Shown here piece after piece: positions 8,535 through 17,813 of a stretch of DNA of 64,000 nt. The number at the start of each line of letters is the position of its first letter. The stretch's first letter is position 1. Origin of the DNA: Ruegeria atlantica (GTDB taxonomy: Bacteria > Pseudomonadota > Alphaproteobacteria > Rhodobacterales > Rhodobacteraceae); NCBI RefSeq assembly GCF_013032455.1, contig NZ_WQCF01000011.1:1-64000 (forward strand). Direction: 5' to 3'. Made by a program: the position numbers and the translations under genes. Below the pieces are notes generated by a model. That model made no database searches. It was not told the DNA's origin and saw nothing but the letters and a program-made list of their open reading frames with translations.

Positions 8535-9875
8535 TCATTCGTCCGGCGAAGCTGCTTCTTTGGTGTGGACATGCACGTCCATTTGCGGAAACGCGATATT
8601 GATGCCCTCTTTCTGCAAGCGGGTTTTGCCAATCTCTGTCAAGTCCCACAGAACATCCCAGTAATCATCGGTTCGAACCCATGGTCTGCAATAAATGTTT
8701 ACTGACGACGGACCCAATTCACCGACAAATATCCGCGTTTCCGGATTCTTCAGGCAACGTTTGTCTGCTTTCACCATCTCAGCAAGGGTGGCTTTGGCAC
8801 GCTCAATATCATCTGCGTATCCAATTCCAAAAACAAGATCGACGCGCCGCACTCGGTACTTGGTAAGGTTCTCCATCGACCCCTGCCAGATGGACTGGTT
8901 TGGGATCTGTACCAACCGATTGTCAAAAGTTCTGAGCTTTGTTGAAATTATGTTTACGTCGACGACCGTTCCAATCGTTTGATTGATCGATATAATATCA
9001 CCCTTTGAATAAGGGTTTGTTGCTTGGAGTAAAAAACCGCCAATCACGCTTTGAAATAAATTCTGCAGCATGAATGCAATAAGGAACCCAAGACCACCGA
9101 CAATGGCAGTTGTGACGCCAATATTTACACCAAGCCCCCACAAGGCGAAAAACAAGCCAAGAACAAGAATGCTCCAGCGAATGACGTTCGGTATGACAAC
9201 TGCCGCGATTTCATTTTCTTCGTTACGGCCGTGAAGCCATCTGCTCGATACTCTTTTAAAAATCCCGCTGAGAAGGAAAGCAAAGACCAAAACTATGATA
9301 GCTTGAAAAAGTCCGCTTAACGCCCTGATCCCGCCCCTGCCTGACACCACCCAGTCCCATGACAGATGGGCAATGGCTGACCACTGGTATGAAAGCAAAA
9401 GCTCACCTATAAAGCCCTTGATAAACCCTTCGTGCTTTTTCAATTCTTCTTCAGGGCCGCCTTTTCGTCCCAGAGCGTAAACAACAATGATGTAGTTCTG
9501 AAGGTCGCCGATGTTTTTTTGGTTCGTCGCCTTTATCTCGTCAACGAGTTCAGGAACCTGTTCATCGGCGACAGTTTCCAGCTGCGTTAAACCCTCGGCT
9601 ATTCTAGCGAGGTTCGTTTGAACCCGGCGCTGCCAGATATCTGCTATCTCTGTAAGATCGTCTACTCCTAAGGCAACTACGTGCCGAGAGAGTACGTCTT
9701 CGCCCACATTTGCCTCGCTCGCGATCGCAACTGAGTTTTGGTACGGGTCCGAGTGAGCGAGTTGCTGTGCTTTGGCTGTTCCCAAAATCAGCAGCAGAAT
9801 TAACGCGACAGACAATACCGTAGCACCAATAGAAGCAGCTGCTCTGGTGATATTGTGAAAACGGAAATGCTTCAT
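8535..9875 (-). CDS. Small-conductance mechanosensitive channel, MscS family
   Basis: A 446-residue inner-membrane channel that opens under membrane tension to release solutes. Residues 1-36 form a signal peptide (ending TAKAQQ), followed by a periplasmic helical region (about 40-170) and TM segments at about 185-205 and 235-290. The pore-lining helix is glycine/alanine rich (ITTAIVGGLGFLIAFMLQNL). The MscS beta domain follows (GDIISINQTIGTVVDVNIISTKLRTFDNR, quoted here in overlapping parts only as GDIISINQTIG and STKLRTFDN), then an alpha/beta C-terminal domain (RVDLVFGIGYADD) to the end. This is the larger, periplasmic-domain type rather than E. coli MscS itself. Confidence 0.9.
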   Translation of the reverse strand: MKHFRFHNITRAAASIGATVLSVALILLLILGTAKAQQLAHSDPYQNSVAIASEANVGEDVLSRHVVALGVDDLTEIADIWQRRVQTNLARIAEGLTQLETVADEQVPELVDEIKATNQKNIGDLQNYIIVVYALGRKGGPEEELKKHEGFIKGFIGELLLSYQWSAIAHLSWDWVVSGRGGIRALSGLFQAIIVLVFAFLLSGIFKRVSSRWLHGRNEENEIAAVVIPNVIRWSILVLGLFFALWGLGVNIGVTTAIVGGLGFLIAFMLQNLFQSVIGGFLLQATNPYSKGDIISINQTIGTVVDVNIISTKLRTFDNRLVQIPNQSIWQGSMENLTKYRVRRVDLVFGIGYADDIERAKATLAEMVKADKRCLKNPETRIFVGELGPSSVNIYCRPWVRTDDYWDVLWDLTEIGKTRLQKEGINIAFPQMDVHVHTKEAASPDE

Positions 9876-10279
9876 GTATCTACTCGTACAAATTCCAGTC
9901 TATTGTGGCACACAATGGTATGGTTTCTGCAAGAATTACTGTTTAAACAGTCAATGCCTTTGCGGTTCAGATGACGTTTATCATTTCTTCAGCCGCCAGC
10001 GACAAACGGCTCTTTGTTTTGTTCCATCAAAGTTAGAGTAGCATAGATCGCCGGGAGCGTGTGGGCCGTTCGAATTACGCTAATGACTAGGGATTCGCAT
10101 ATTGGACTGCGATCAAATCCTAAGAAGGTCAGCTTTCACCGTGCTCATCGTAGTTTGCATAGCAAAAACTCAATCGATGAACGGTCGTCAAGGCACAGTA
10201 TTAGTGACTGAAGTGGTCGGTTCAGACCAGAACAGATTGCGTGGAAATTACCACGTCTATTGGACGTATATGAAATCAT
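9876..10279. other. Intergenic region, nothing recognised
   Basis: About 400 bases between two leftward genes. A short rightward open frame (10102-10299) has no ribosome site and no recognisable composition and is not called. The region should contain the promoter of the mechanosensitive channel gene, but no clear element was fixed. Confidence 0.5.
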
Positions 10280-11044
10280 TTACGGAGGGCCTGGAATAAC
10301 CCCTTCCTCTTGCAATACGCGTAGTACCCCTATGATCGTCGCGGTACTGGTATCGACTGATCCTCTAAGATAGGCCCCCAGACCGCCATCACCAATTTCG
10401 CGGGGACCGCCGGTTTCATAAACTGGGTCTAAAGGTTCAAATTCCTCAGGGAAGGCCGGGCAAAAAGGGCGTTCGTTCAAGAAACGTCCAGCAACTTCTA
10501 GTAGGATGGCACGCAGTGCTTCGACATCTTCAACGAACCCCTCAATGTCCCGCAATTGCTCAAGGGGTTGAACGACTGCGTCTACCAACTCGTAGGTTAC
10601 GCATTTTTCGCTGAACCGAGCTGTAGCTGAACCGGAAAAGTCGAAAATCCATCTGTCCGTGGGCTCGCCGCGTACAAAGATGTTTTCTCTGGTCTTGGTG
10701 CATTCAAAGAACTGTGTATCGAGTTTTCCGCTGAGAGAAACAACTTCATCTTGTGCCTCAACCACAAACTCACTGAGATTGGTGCGGCTTCCACATGAAT
10801 CTAAAATTGGTTCTTCAGCAAGCAACTCGGGTAAGCGAGCCTGCAAATCACTAAAGTCAAGCACGGCTTCAATGCCTATACGTGTTGGAGAGACCGCCGT
10901 CATAACTACATTGAGACCGTAGTCAATTTCTGTTGTGCCGACGACCAGCGTATCCTCTATGTCGAACTCCGCTACTTGTGCTACCGAAGGGGATACGAAA
11001 CCGATGCCGCCGAACAGAAACACCACGAAATAGGCGTGTCTCAT
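10280..11044 (-). CDS. Exported protein, paralogue of the upstream lipoprotein
   Basis: A 254-residue protein with a signal peptide (cleavage near VAQ at residue 23). It resembles the product of the preceding gene along most of its length: a Cys-containing block (ILDSCGSRTNLSEFVVEAQDEVVSLSGKL), a second Cys pair, a late PFCPAFPEEFEPLDPVYET, and a C-terminal REIGDGGLGAYLRGSVDT matching LEIGEGGIGAEIQGLIDT. The ATG overlaps the upstream stop as ATGA, so the two are translationally coupled. No known family is recognised; a paired envelope function is inferred. Confidence 0.7.
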   Translation of the reverse strand: MRHAYFVVFLFGGIGFVSPSVAQVAEFDIEDTLVVGTTEIDYGLNVVMTAVSPTRIGIEAVLDFSDLQARLPELLAEEPILDSCGSRTNLSEFVVEAQDEVVSLSGKLDTQFFECTKTRENIFVRGEPTDRWIFDFSGSATARFSEKCVTYELVDAVVQPLEQLRDIEGFVEDVEALRAILLEVAGRFLNERPFCPAFPEEFEPLDPVYETGGPREIGDGGLGAYLRGSVDTSTATIIGVLRVLQEEGVIPGPP

Positions 11045-11904
11045 TGTTGCCCCTCGATGATGTCGCTCAATTCCATGACGCTGAGCAGCTTGACAAGTGT
11101 CGTTGCGTCTGTGTCGATTAATCCTTGAATTTCGGCGCCGATGCCACCTTCGCCAATTTCAAGCGCTTTGACGAGCGTGGCCTGCGGTGACACCGGCTTA
11201 AGTTCCTCCGGTACTGTCAGACAGATTGGATTATCATCAAAGTAGATCTCTGCTTGTTCCAGTATTTCGGTACGCGCTCCATCAATGACACCGAATAATC
11301 TTGCGATAGCGCCCGTAAACCCGCGTGGGTTGAGGTCAAGCTCAACCATGGAAAAGCGCACACATTGGTCTTCGACAAAAGCTTCCACCTTAGCATTGGC
11401 GTCAATTTCTTGCGTCAACCAATGCCCACCCCGCTCTTCGCCCGACTCGTTGTTTCGACAAGAAAAAATTCGAACAAACAGTGATCCGCGCAGTTCGACG
11501 TGATCTTCAATCGCTTCGGTTTCAAGAATTTTGACTGAAACTTCTCGTGAACAACTATTCTCATAGATACCAGATGCCAGTTCTGGGAACCGTGCTTGGA
11601 TCGCTCTGAGGTCAGCCACGAGTTTCACTTGCAAACGGGTCTCTGTTGCCGGGTTTAATCCCGCGTAAAACGCGACATTAAACGTCTCCTCGCCGATCGG
11701 TACTTTGCTGGGCAGAAGCAGTTCGATGTCGCCTTTGTATTTGGAGGGATCAATACCTTCGCCGTTTTCGGCAGCTGCCAATAGAACTTGAGGGTTCAAC
11801 TCGCTTGTAGGCTTTGGTCTGTCACGCTCACAAGCGACAAGAATGCCAAACAGCAAAAACATGAACAAAACGATCAGAAGCGATCGCTTCACTTTGGTGA
11901 ACAT
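11041..11904 (-). CDS. Putative lipoprotein, paralogue of the downstream exported protein
   Basis: About 287 residues from the ATG at 11904. The frame is open further upstream to 11976, but the later start puts the lipoprotein signal (FMFLLFGILVAC, lipobox LVAC) at the N-terminus. After the lipidated Cys comes a charged linker and then a domain shared with the next gene (paired cysteines, PELKPVSP, LEIGEGGIGAEIQG). It overlaps that gene by four bases. One paralogue is probably membrane-anchored and the other soluble in the periplasm. Function unknown. Confidence 0.68.
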   Translation of the reverse strand: MFTKVKRSLLIVLFMFLLFGILVACERDRPKPTSELNPQVLLAAAENGEGIDPSKYKGDIELLLPSKVPIGEETFNVAFYAGLNPATETRLQVKLVADLRAIQARFPELASGIYENSCSREVSVKILETEAIEDHVELRGSLFVRIFSCRNNESGEERGGHWLTQEIDANAKVEAFVEDQCVRFSMVELDLNPRGFTGAIARLFGVIDGARTEILEQAEIYFDDNPICLTVPEELKPVSPQATLVKALEIGEGGIGAEIQGLIDTDATTLVKLLSVMELSDIIEGQQ

Positions 11905-12271
11905 GACCGAATTGAACAACACAAGACGTCCGATCGTGCCTGTAACAATTAAGCTATAGAGATAGTATGAAACCATTGTTTAGTCGAGGAAATTTGAAAG
12001 TCTAACAAATACTTGGAACTGTTGAAACAAGGGCAGGCAATACAGAGTTCAGAGTGATCGCTTCAAGCCAGGTAACGGTCGCGGCCGGTTAACTTGAATG
12101 CGGAAATCCAGTAGTCCTATGCAAGTCCTTGAACATACACTTGTCTTTCAGTGCACTCGTGTAGCGGCGATTGACACAAGAGCGCTGGACATCGAGTTGA
12201 GTTGTTTTCGAAAAATGGCGAATGCATCATGGACGCATAAAGTGATCAGCTTTAACCGAACCGGAGGACCA
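11905..12271. other. Divergent promoter region, no gene seen
   Basis: This region separates the leftward lipoprotein pair from the rightward phospholipase D gene. The phospholipase frame stays open back to 12098, but no signal peptide or ribosome site supports those earlier starts. No clear operator or terminator was identified. Confidence 0.5.
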
Positions 12272-13789
12272 ATGAGGACCGCAATAAACCTCTTTGTCGT
12301 TTGCGGCCTGCTTCTGTTTGTAAGCAGCTGCACCTATGTTCCGTTCGATACTCCTAAGGAAAGCTCGCGTGCTATCTCTGCTGAAGGTACCCGCGCCGGG
12401 CGTCTAGTTTCTGACCTCACAGGTCACGATAGCCAAATACTGGCAATGGCACCCTTGTTCGACGGCAACGACGCGCTCGGGGCGCGGCTGCGAATGATAG
12501 AAACGGCGGAAAGTTCGATAGACTTGCAAACGTTTCTGATCAAACCCGATCTAGCCGGTTCATTAATGTGGTTGGCCCTGTATTCCGCAGCAGAGCGTGG
12601 GGTGAAAATCAGGCTATTGTTCGATGACGTTTTCACGACGGCAGGTGATGATCAAATCGCGACATTGAATGCCCACCCGAACGTGGAAATTCGCGTTTTC
12701 AACCCGCTCTCCCGAAATAGCACTGTGGCCGTAAATTTCCTGTTGGACTTTTCCCGAGTGAACCGCCGCATGCACAACAAAGTCACGATCACAGACGGCA
12801 GTTTTGCAATTTTAGGCGGAAGAAACATTGCGGACGAATATTTCAGTATTGGAACACAATATGACTTTGCGGACTTTGATCTCTTTGTGGCAGGCAAGCC
12901 TGTTCAAACATTGTCAAAGAGCTTTGATACGTATTGGAATGATGCCTGGTCTTTGCCTTTTGATGCCATAGACGATGGCGATATTGTTCCTCTGAGCGAG
13001 GCGTATAAACAGTTTCAGAACCGCGCTCTTGAGCAGGAAGTTGCTATTTACGATCGGGCTCTGGGATCTGAATACATAAGACAGCTCAGGAATGGTGAGG
13101 TACCTGTCTACTATGGCCGTGTAAAAATCGTTGCGGATGATCTGCAGAAACTTCGCACGCCCTCTGGAACCGGTCCCTTCGCTGTAGGGGACGCATTTTA
13201 TAATAGCCTAGGGCGCGCCGAAAACAGCGTCATAGTGGTTACACCCTACTTTATTCCAGAGGAGTACGGCGCGGAGTATCTTGAGCGGCTGGTTAAAAAA
13301 GGCATTGATGTTTCGATCGTTACCAATTCTCTTGCCTCAACCAACCACCCTTACACTCACGGTCACTATGCGCGCTATCGTAAACGACTGTTGCGTGCCG
13401 GCGCTAACTTCGCTGAAGTTCGCGCGAGCGCACCGCCTTCGACGGAAGGCGTCGAAACACCGCTGACTCTACACACCAAGATCGCCTTGATTGATGAAAC
13501 TTACGTTTTTGTGGGTTCTGCAAATGTTGATCCTAGGTCCATCCGGCAGAACTCGGAAATCGGAATGTTGGTACGCAGCCCAAGTCTAGCGAAACAAATC
13601 AAAACGCAGTTGGATGCGGCAGTACCGATCTACACTTATTCGGTATCGCTTAATGACGCTGGAAAATTGCAATGGGAAGATACAACTACCAAAAATAACC
13701 CGCCGCTATCCCCAGAGCCATCTGCGGGATTTTGGCGCAAATTGGTAGCTAAGGTTTCTAGTTGGTTGCCGATTGAACAACAATTGTGA
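12272..13789 (+). CDS. Phospholipase D family lipoprotein (cardiolipin-synthase-like)
   Basis: A 505-residue protein. The ATG at 12272 follows CCGGAGGACCA and starts a lipoprotein signal (MRTAINLFVVCGLLLFVSSC, lipidated Cys at residue 20). It carries two HKD half-sites: MHNKVTITDG followed by GGRNIADEY, and LHTKIALID followed by GSANVDPRSIRQNSE. These make up the PLD active site that forms a phospho-histidine intermediate. ClsC-type cardiolipin synthases and related transphosphatidylases share this layout. A periplasmic or membrane-facing phospholipid remodelling role is likely; the exact substrate is not readable. Confidence 0.87.
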   Translation: MRTAINLFVVCGLLLFVSSCTYVPFDTPKESSRAISAEGTRAGRLVSDLTGHDSQILAMAPLFDGNDALGARLRMIETAESSIDLQTFLIKPDLAGSLMWLALYSAAERGVKIRLLFDDVFTTAGDDQIATLNAHPNVEIRVFNPLSRNSTVAVNFLLDFSRVNRRMHNKVTITDGSFAILGGRNIADEYFSIGTQYDFADFDLFVAGKPVQTLSKSFDTYWNDAWSLPFDAIDDGDIVPLSEAYKQFQNRALEQEVAIYDRALGSEYIRQLRNGEVPVYYGRVKIVADDLQKLRTPSGTGPFAVGDAFYNSLGRAENSVIVVTPYFIPEEYGAEYLERLVKKGIDVSIVTNSLASTNHPYTHGHYARYRKRLLRAGANFAEVRASAPPSTEGVETPLTLHTKIALIDETYVFVGSANVDPRSIRQNSEIGMLVRSPSLAKQIKTQLDAAVPIYTYSVSLNDAGKLQWEDTTTKNNPPLSPEPSAGFWRKLVAKVSSWLPIEQQL

Positions 13790-13977
13790 TGCGGACTGCA
13801 AGCCGCCGCGTTTCCAACCTTATCCATGAAGATTTTCCCGCCGGGCCCATTCTCACAGTGCAGTTTTTCAACCCGAGCCGATCTTCTTTTGGTGAAGAAA
13901 TCACGGTGCTTATAAGTAATGGACAACAAGTGGAGCATGGGCTGTGATTGTTCGGCTGCAAAGTTGCCAAAGAAAGA

Positions 13978-15546
13978 TCAGGTCTCGACGGAACGCACTC
14001 GTTTCGTGCCTTCCCGCAGCAGCTCTACCACACCAGATTCATAAGGAAGATCATCAAGATACTCTTCGAGAGAAAACTGCGTCGTAGGGAAGTTCGACAG
14101 CGCGTTCTTCGCCAATTCCGTCTCACCCGCCAAGCCGTGAATTGCTGCGATCAACAACCAATCGCTAGCAATTTCACGAGCATCAATCTGCTCCACCTTT
14201 TCCGAGGCTCTGGCATAGTTTCCGTCCTCAACGTCCCCCAAGCAAAGTGTGATATTTGTCCAGATCGGCAACAATGGATTGATGTCCAAAGCCTGCCTTA
14301 CCATTTTCCCGCCTAGCTTGATATCACCAACCAGCGCAATCCAAGCACCAGCCAGCGCAATCAGCAATGCACTGTTGGGATTGGCCCGAATTGCAGCTTC
14401 AATCAAACGATTGAACCTTTGAGTGTCTTTGGTAAGTAGCGCATATATTGCGGCTGCAAATAAAGCCTCCTGACATTGAGGATCCAGAGCCACTGCCTTT
14501 TCAGCATGTGATTGCCCCTGTTCCAGAATGTCGCTCAGGCGTTTTTGGCCTAATGCCACTTCCTCCACATATCCTAGCGCCATAAGCGCGTGGGCCAGTC
14601 CACTAGCATCATCGCTCTGAATGGCTGAGCGCGCCAGATCCATCATTCGCTGTAAGCTGCCCGATCTAGAAGTGCGAACGTGGGCATGAAAAGCCAAAAG
14701 AGCTTGATAGGTGTTACTCCAGGCCAGTGAGCGTCTTGCTAAATGACCCGCGGCGTCGGCTGCGACAACCCCATAAGCATCGACCAGCTTTGTCGCGCAT
14801 TGTTTCGCAATTTCTTCTTGGGCTTTGAAAGGATCAGGGGCGTCTAGATTAATATCACGCCGGTCGGCCCACAAAACAGAGCCGTCAACGGGTCGTCTTA
14901 GTTGCACAATCAAGCGCAGGTTGACCTGATCGTCCCGCACAGAACCATTCAGAATATAATCGCAAGAGGGTAAGGTTTCCGCCTTCAAACCATCTGGGTA
15001 TCTGTCTGAATACCCGGTTATGACGCGGATATGAGCGAAACGCGCAAGTTCCATAGCCAGTTCCTCAGGAAATCCCTCTCGGAAAAGCTTCGCGCGAGAC
15101 GTATCTGAACCGTCAAAGGAAGTGATCCCGAGAACAGGCCCCCCTTCATGGAGCACTGCAGACGACTTTTGCGGTTCGGCTTTTTGGGTGTTTGTTTCAA
15201 AAAGTGGGCGGTACTGCCCCTTAGGGACAGATATTAAAACCGGGTCGTTGTTCCCTGTTGTCAGATAATAAAGGTCCAATGCTTTTCGCAGTTTGACGGC
15301 TTCAATCCTAACGACCGGATCAGTGTTAGGATCAAATTCAGCGCCTCTTCCGAAAACATCCATTGCCAATGCAGTGCCCCGTAACTCGTCACCGCGGCCT
15401 TCAAGTTCTCGATGAACAAGGTGCTCCAGAAACGTCCTTGTTCGCGTGCTGCATGGGAAATCCTCGGACGTTGTGATGCGTTCCAGTTGTTTCAGAATAT
15501 CCGCCTTATCGACATTTTCCGCCACGACTATCCCCTGCACTTTCAC
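13978..15546 (-). CDS. TolB-like/TPR regulatory protein (cyclase-associated type)
   Basis: A 522-residue soluble protein. Residues 1-115 match the N-terminal region often found in proteins annotated as adenylate-cyclase-like (TRTRTFLEHLVHRELEGR, DPVVRIEAVKLRKAL, VLISVPKGQYRP). A TolB-like segment follows (FREGFPEELAMELARF, YILNGSVRDDQVNLRLIVQL), then TPR-like repeats (about 290-480; ALDPQCQEALFAAAIYAL, NPNSALLIALAGAWIAL). No cyclase catalytic domain and no TM segment are seen. Such proteins probably act as protein-interaction or signalling modules. The short rightward gene starting at 15668 is divergent. Confidence 0.72.
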   Translation of the reverse strand: MKVQGIVVAENVDKADILKQLERITTSEDFPCSTRTRTFLEHLVHRELEGRGDELRGTALAMDVFGRGAEFDPNTDPVVRIEAVKLRKALDLYYLTTGNNDPVLISVPKGQYRPLFETNTQKAEPQKSSAVLHEGGPVLGITSFDGSDTSRAKLFREGFPEELAMELARFAHIRVITGYSDRYPDGLKAETLPSCDYILNGSVRDDQVNLRLIVQLRRPVDGSVLWADRRDINLDAPDPFKAQEEIAKQCATKLVDAYGVVAADAAGHLARRSLAWSNTYQALLAFHAHVRTSRSGSLQRMMDLARSAIQSDDASGLAHALMALGYVEEVALGQKRLSDILEQGQSHAEKAVALDPQCQEALFAAAIYALLTKDTQRFNRLIEAAIRANPNSALLIALAGAWIALVGDIKLGGKMVRQALDINPLLPIWTNITLCLGDVEDGNYARASEKVEQIDAREIASDWLLIAAIHGLAGETELAKNALSNFPTTQFSLEEYLDDLPYESGVVELLREGTKRVRSVET

Positions 15547-15667
15547 GAAGCAAAGTGTGTTAACAACAACTACTGTATAGCAACATGTAATTTCCTACCG
15601 TCAATCCCTCCTCCATCCCATCTTGGAGCCAAAGAAGATGTGTACGTTGGATCGAAGGAGGCTACCT

Positions 15668-15811
15668 ATGACACACCGATGGATGATTACGGGAATTGTG
15701 ACGCTTGCGGTGCTCGTGACGGTTGTTTCAAAAGTTCACAATGATGAACTAGGGCAAGAACCTCAGCATCAGTCGATTAGCGGGGCTTCGGCAATACCTG
15801 GAGTGTTGTAA
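15668..15811 (+). CDS. Small exported or membrane peptide, 47 residues
   Basis: The peptide starts at an ATG seven bases after AAGGAG. It has a short basic N-terminus (MTHRW), one hydrophobic segment (MITGIVTLAVLVTVVSKV) and a polar tail rich in Gln, Ser and His. The strong ribosome site and clean hydrophobic profile support a real gene; nothing in the sequence gives a function. Confidence 0.5.
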   Translation: MTHRWMITGIVTLAVLVTVVSKVHNDELGQEPQHQSISGASAIPGVL

Positions 15812-16068
15812 CCCCCGATCTAAAGGCTTTGTCCCGGGGATTCTACTCGTTCTCAGTGAGTTCTCACGTCAGTAGTAGGCACCAGCCTATGAAACTCAGA
15901 ACTATTTGAAGCTCACAGCGACCTAAACTTCTCGAAACTAGTATAAAGCATTGCTGCTTCGACACGCTGGCTGCCGCATTTTAAGGTTGCGGGTCTCCCA
16001 ACCTATAGCAATGGAGTGAACCTGCGCTAGTATTGAGAATGAGTTAAGTTGTTACGGAATTGATTATC

Positions 16069-16659
16069 ATGACAATGAACACCCCTGCTATAGCTCTAAT
16101 CGTTGCTGCGATTTGCCCGACAGTTTCAATGGCGGGCAATGCTGAAGTTTCTAAAGCCTCATCGTCGTTTAAAAAGCCGGCTGAACTGCCTGCATTGGGC
16201 GTTGACTGGACGGGTTTCTCCTTCGGTTTGGAGCTTGGCTATGCTCTTGATGTTGAAGGCACCAGCAGCCCGATTTACGGGGCGAAGCTGGCCTACGATT
16301 ACGATTTCGGCAGTTTTACAATTGGTTACATCTTTCAATACACTCGACTAGAGCAGGACATTGACGCTGGGTTCGAACTCGTTTCATACACTCGTCTTGG
16401 TGCGCGTGGTGGCATCGACAGAGGTCTGAACTTGTTCTACGCCAGCGCTGGCTACGCTGAAATCGACACGCACGCCGCCGGCAATACGAACCCTGGCGAC
16501 GGCAGCGGTTATTTCGTGAGCCTTGGCTATGAACGCTTCATTCGGGAAAAGCTCACGGTTGGGGCCGAGTTGATGTATTCTGAGTTTTCAGATTTTAATC
16601 GCGAGTTTAGAGACGTGGATCTGACTGCGCTTGCATTTTCAGTGAACTACCGGTTCTGA
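16069..16659 (+). CDS. Outer-membrane beta-barrel protein (porin/OmpA-like)
   Basis: About 196 residues from the ATG at 16069 (TTG at 16060 is a less likely start). A signal peptide ends near SMAGNA. The rest alternates polar and hydrophobic residues with glycine and aromatic girdles (FSFGLELGYAL, GAKLAYDYDFGSFTIGYIFQY, LFYASAGYAEI, GYFVSLGYERF) and ends in FSVNYRF, a typical outer-membrane sorting signal. This matches the small eight-stranded barrel family. A short AACCC/GGGTT hairpin follows the stop. Confidence 0.8.
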   Translation: MTMNTPAIALIVAAICPTVSMAGNAEVSKASSSFKKPAELPALGVDWTGFSFGLELGYALDVEGTSSPIYGAKLAYDYDFGSFTIGYIFQYTRLEQDIDAGFELVSYTRLGARGGIDRGLNLFYASAGYAEIDTHAAGNTNPGDGSGYFVSLGYERFIREKLTVGAELMYSEFSDFNREFRDVDLTALAFSVNYRF

Positions 16660-16880
16660 ACCCATGCGGGTTGCTTCCCCTATTCACAACTCCGGTTCGA
16701 GTTGGGTAATATCAGGGCTGCGTAAACTACCAATGAGATGGGGGTGGGCGATGGTGCCGACATTTTGCCGATGCGCTTTTCTGCCTTCCACCGAGGTGTT
16801 TCAACGCATCAGCGTATATCGCGCCAGACCTTCGGCGCACCGCTCAGCACGCGTTATCGGCAAGGAGGCGTAGCAAATCG

Positions 16881-17528
16881 GTGCCAATTTATCCTGAGCT
16901 AAAGACTGTCTTCGTTCATATTCCAAAAACTGGGGGATCAACAGTCTCTACAATTTTGCGCCGTCCTAGTCACTTTAGTCTAACCAAACATGATCCTATT
17001 CCCGCGATCGACAAACACTCGTCAGTTTTTGTGAATCTTCAGCACTTGGGACCGGAGGCGGCGGGTTTCTTTAAGTTCAGTTTTGTTCGGAACCCTTGGG
17101 ACCGTTTAGTCTCCGCCTATCACTATATCATAGCGCGGCGCGAGAAATTGGAATTGGTGACAAATAACGACACGTTTGAGAGCTTCTTGTCTTCATTCAT
17201 TGAAGAGCCGTCGCAGTACCTTGAAATACCATATTTCAAACCCCAATCTGATTTTCTCGTGGATGACAGTGGAGAAATGCCGTTGGATTTCCTGGGTCGC
17301 TTTGAAACCTTCGAGAAAGACCTGAGCGTTGTTCTTCGGGAGATCGGCGGTCGGCGTATGTTCTTCAAGCATCGAAAAAAGTCGAAGAGGCGAGACTATC
17401 GAGACTATTATTCCGCTGAAAGCAGCAAAGCAGTCGGTGAGGTATACATCCGTGATGCTGAGAATTTCGGGTATGTTTTCAATGACGGCTTAATTCGCAA
17501 AAAAAACTTTGGTCTTCGAAAACTGTAG
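16881..17528 (+). CDS. Sulfotransferase family protein
   Basis: A 215-residue enzyme of the family that transfers sulfate from PAPS to hydroxyl groups of glycans or small molecules. HIPKTGGST (about residues 13-21) is the 5'-phosphosulfate-binding loop and FVRNPWDRLVSAY (about 70-82) is the 3'-phosphate-binding motif. A late DYRDYYS fits the C-terminal family signature. The start is GTG; AAGGAGG lies 13 bases upstream, a little far, so a slightly different start is possible. No glycan genes flank it. Confidence 0.85.
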   Translation: MPIYPELKTVFVHIPKTGGSTVSTILRRPSHFSLTKHDPIPAIDKHSSVFVNLQHLGPEAAGFFKFSFVRNPWDRLVSAYHYIIARREKLELVTNNDTFESFLSSFIEEPSQYLEIPYFKPQSDFLVDDSGEMPLDFLGRFETFEKDLSVVLREIGGRRMFFKHRKKSKRRDYRDYYSAESSKAVGEVYIRDAENFGYVFNDGLIRKKNFGLRKL

Positions 17529-17813
17529 TCTTGGGGGCGGCAATTGCGGACAAAGTGCGGACTTGGTTCCGTTCTGACATTGGATCTTCTTCGAGTGCCG
17601 TGCGGGTAAGGTACTTGCAAATTGTCGTTTCGCTTCCAACTTTATGCCGATTTTCGGCGCGGAGAAGACACGCTCTCCATTTGCTCTATATGTCGCTCAG
17701 GCAGGCAAACAGAAATCTAGTTCCAGCTCGTTGAATGTTTAGATTGAAGAGAACTGGTCCAATCAAGGGCCATTAGCCCGCACTTCAGTTATTAATCTGC
17801 AATATTTCGAAGG

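Noticed and set aside
10102..10299. 65-codon rightward frame between the channel and lipoprotein genes
   Set aside because: It has no ribosome site and no protein-like composition, and it overlaps the end of the opposite gene.
16664..16873. Rightward frame between the barrel and sulfotransferase genes
   Set aside because: The composition is irregular, there is no ribosome site and no recognisable domain.
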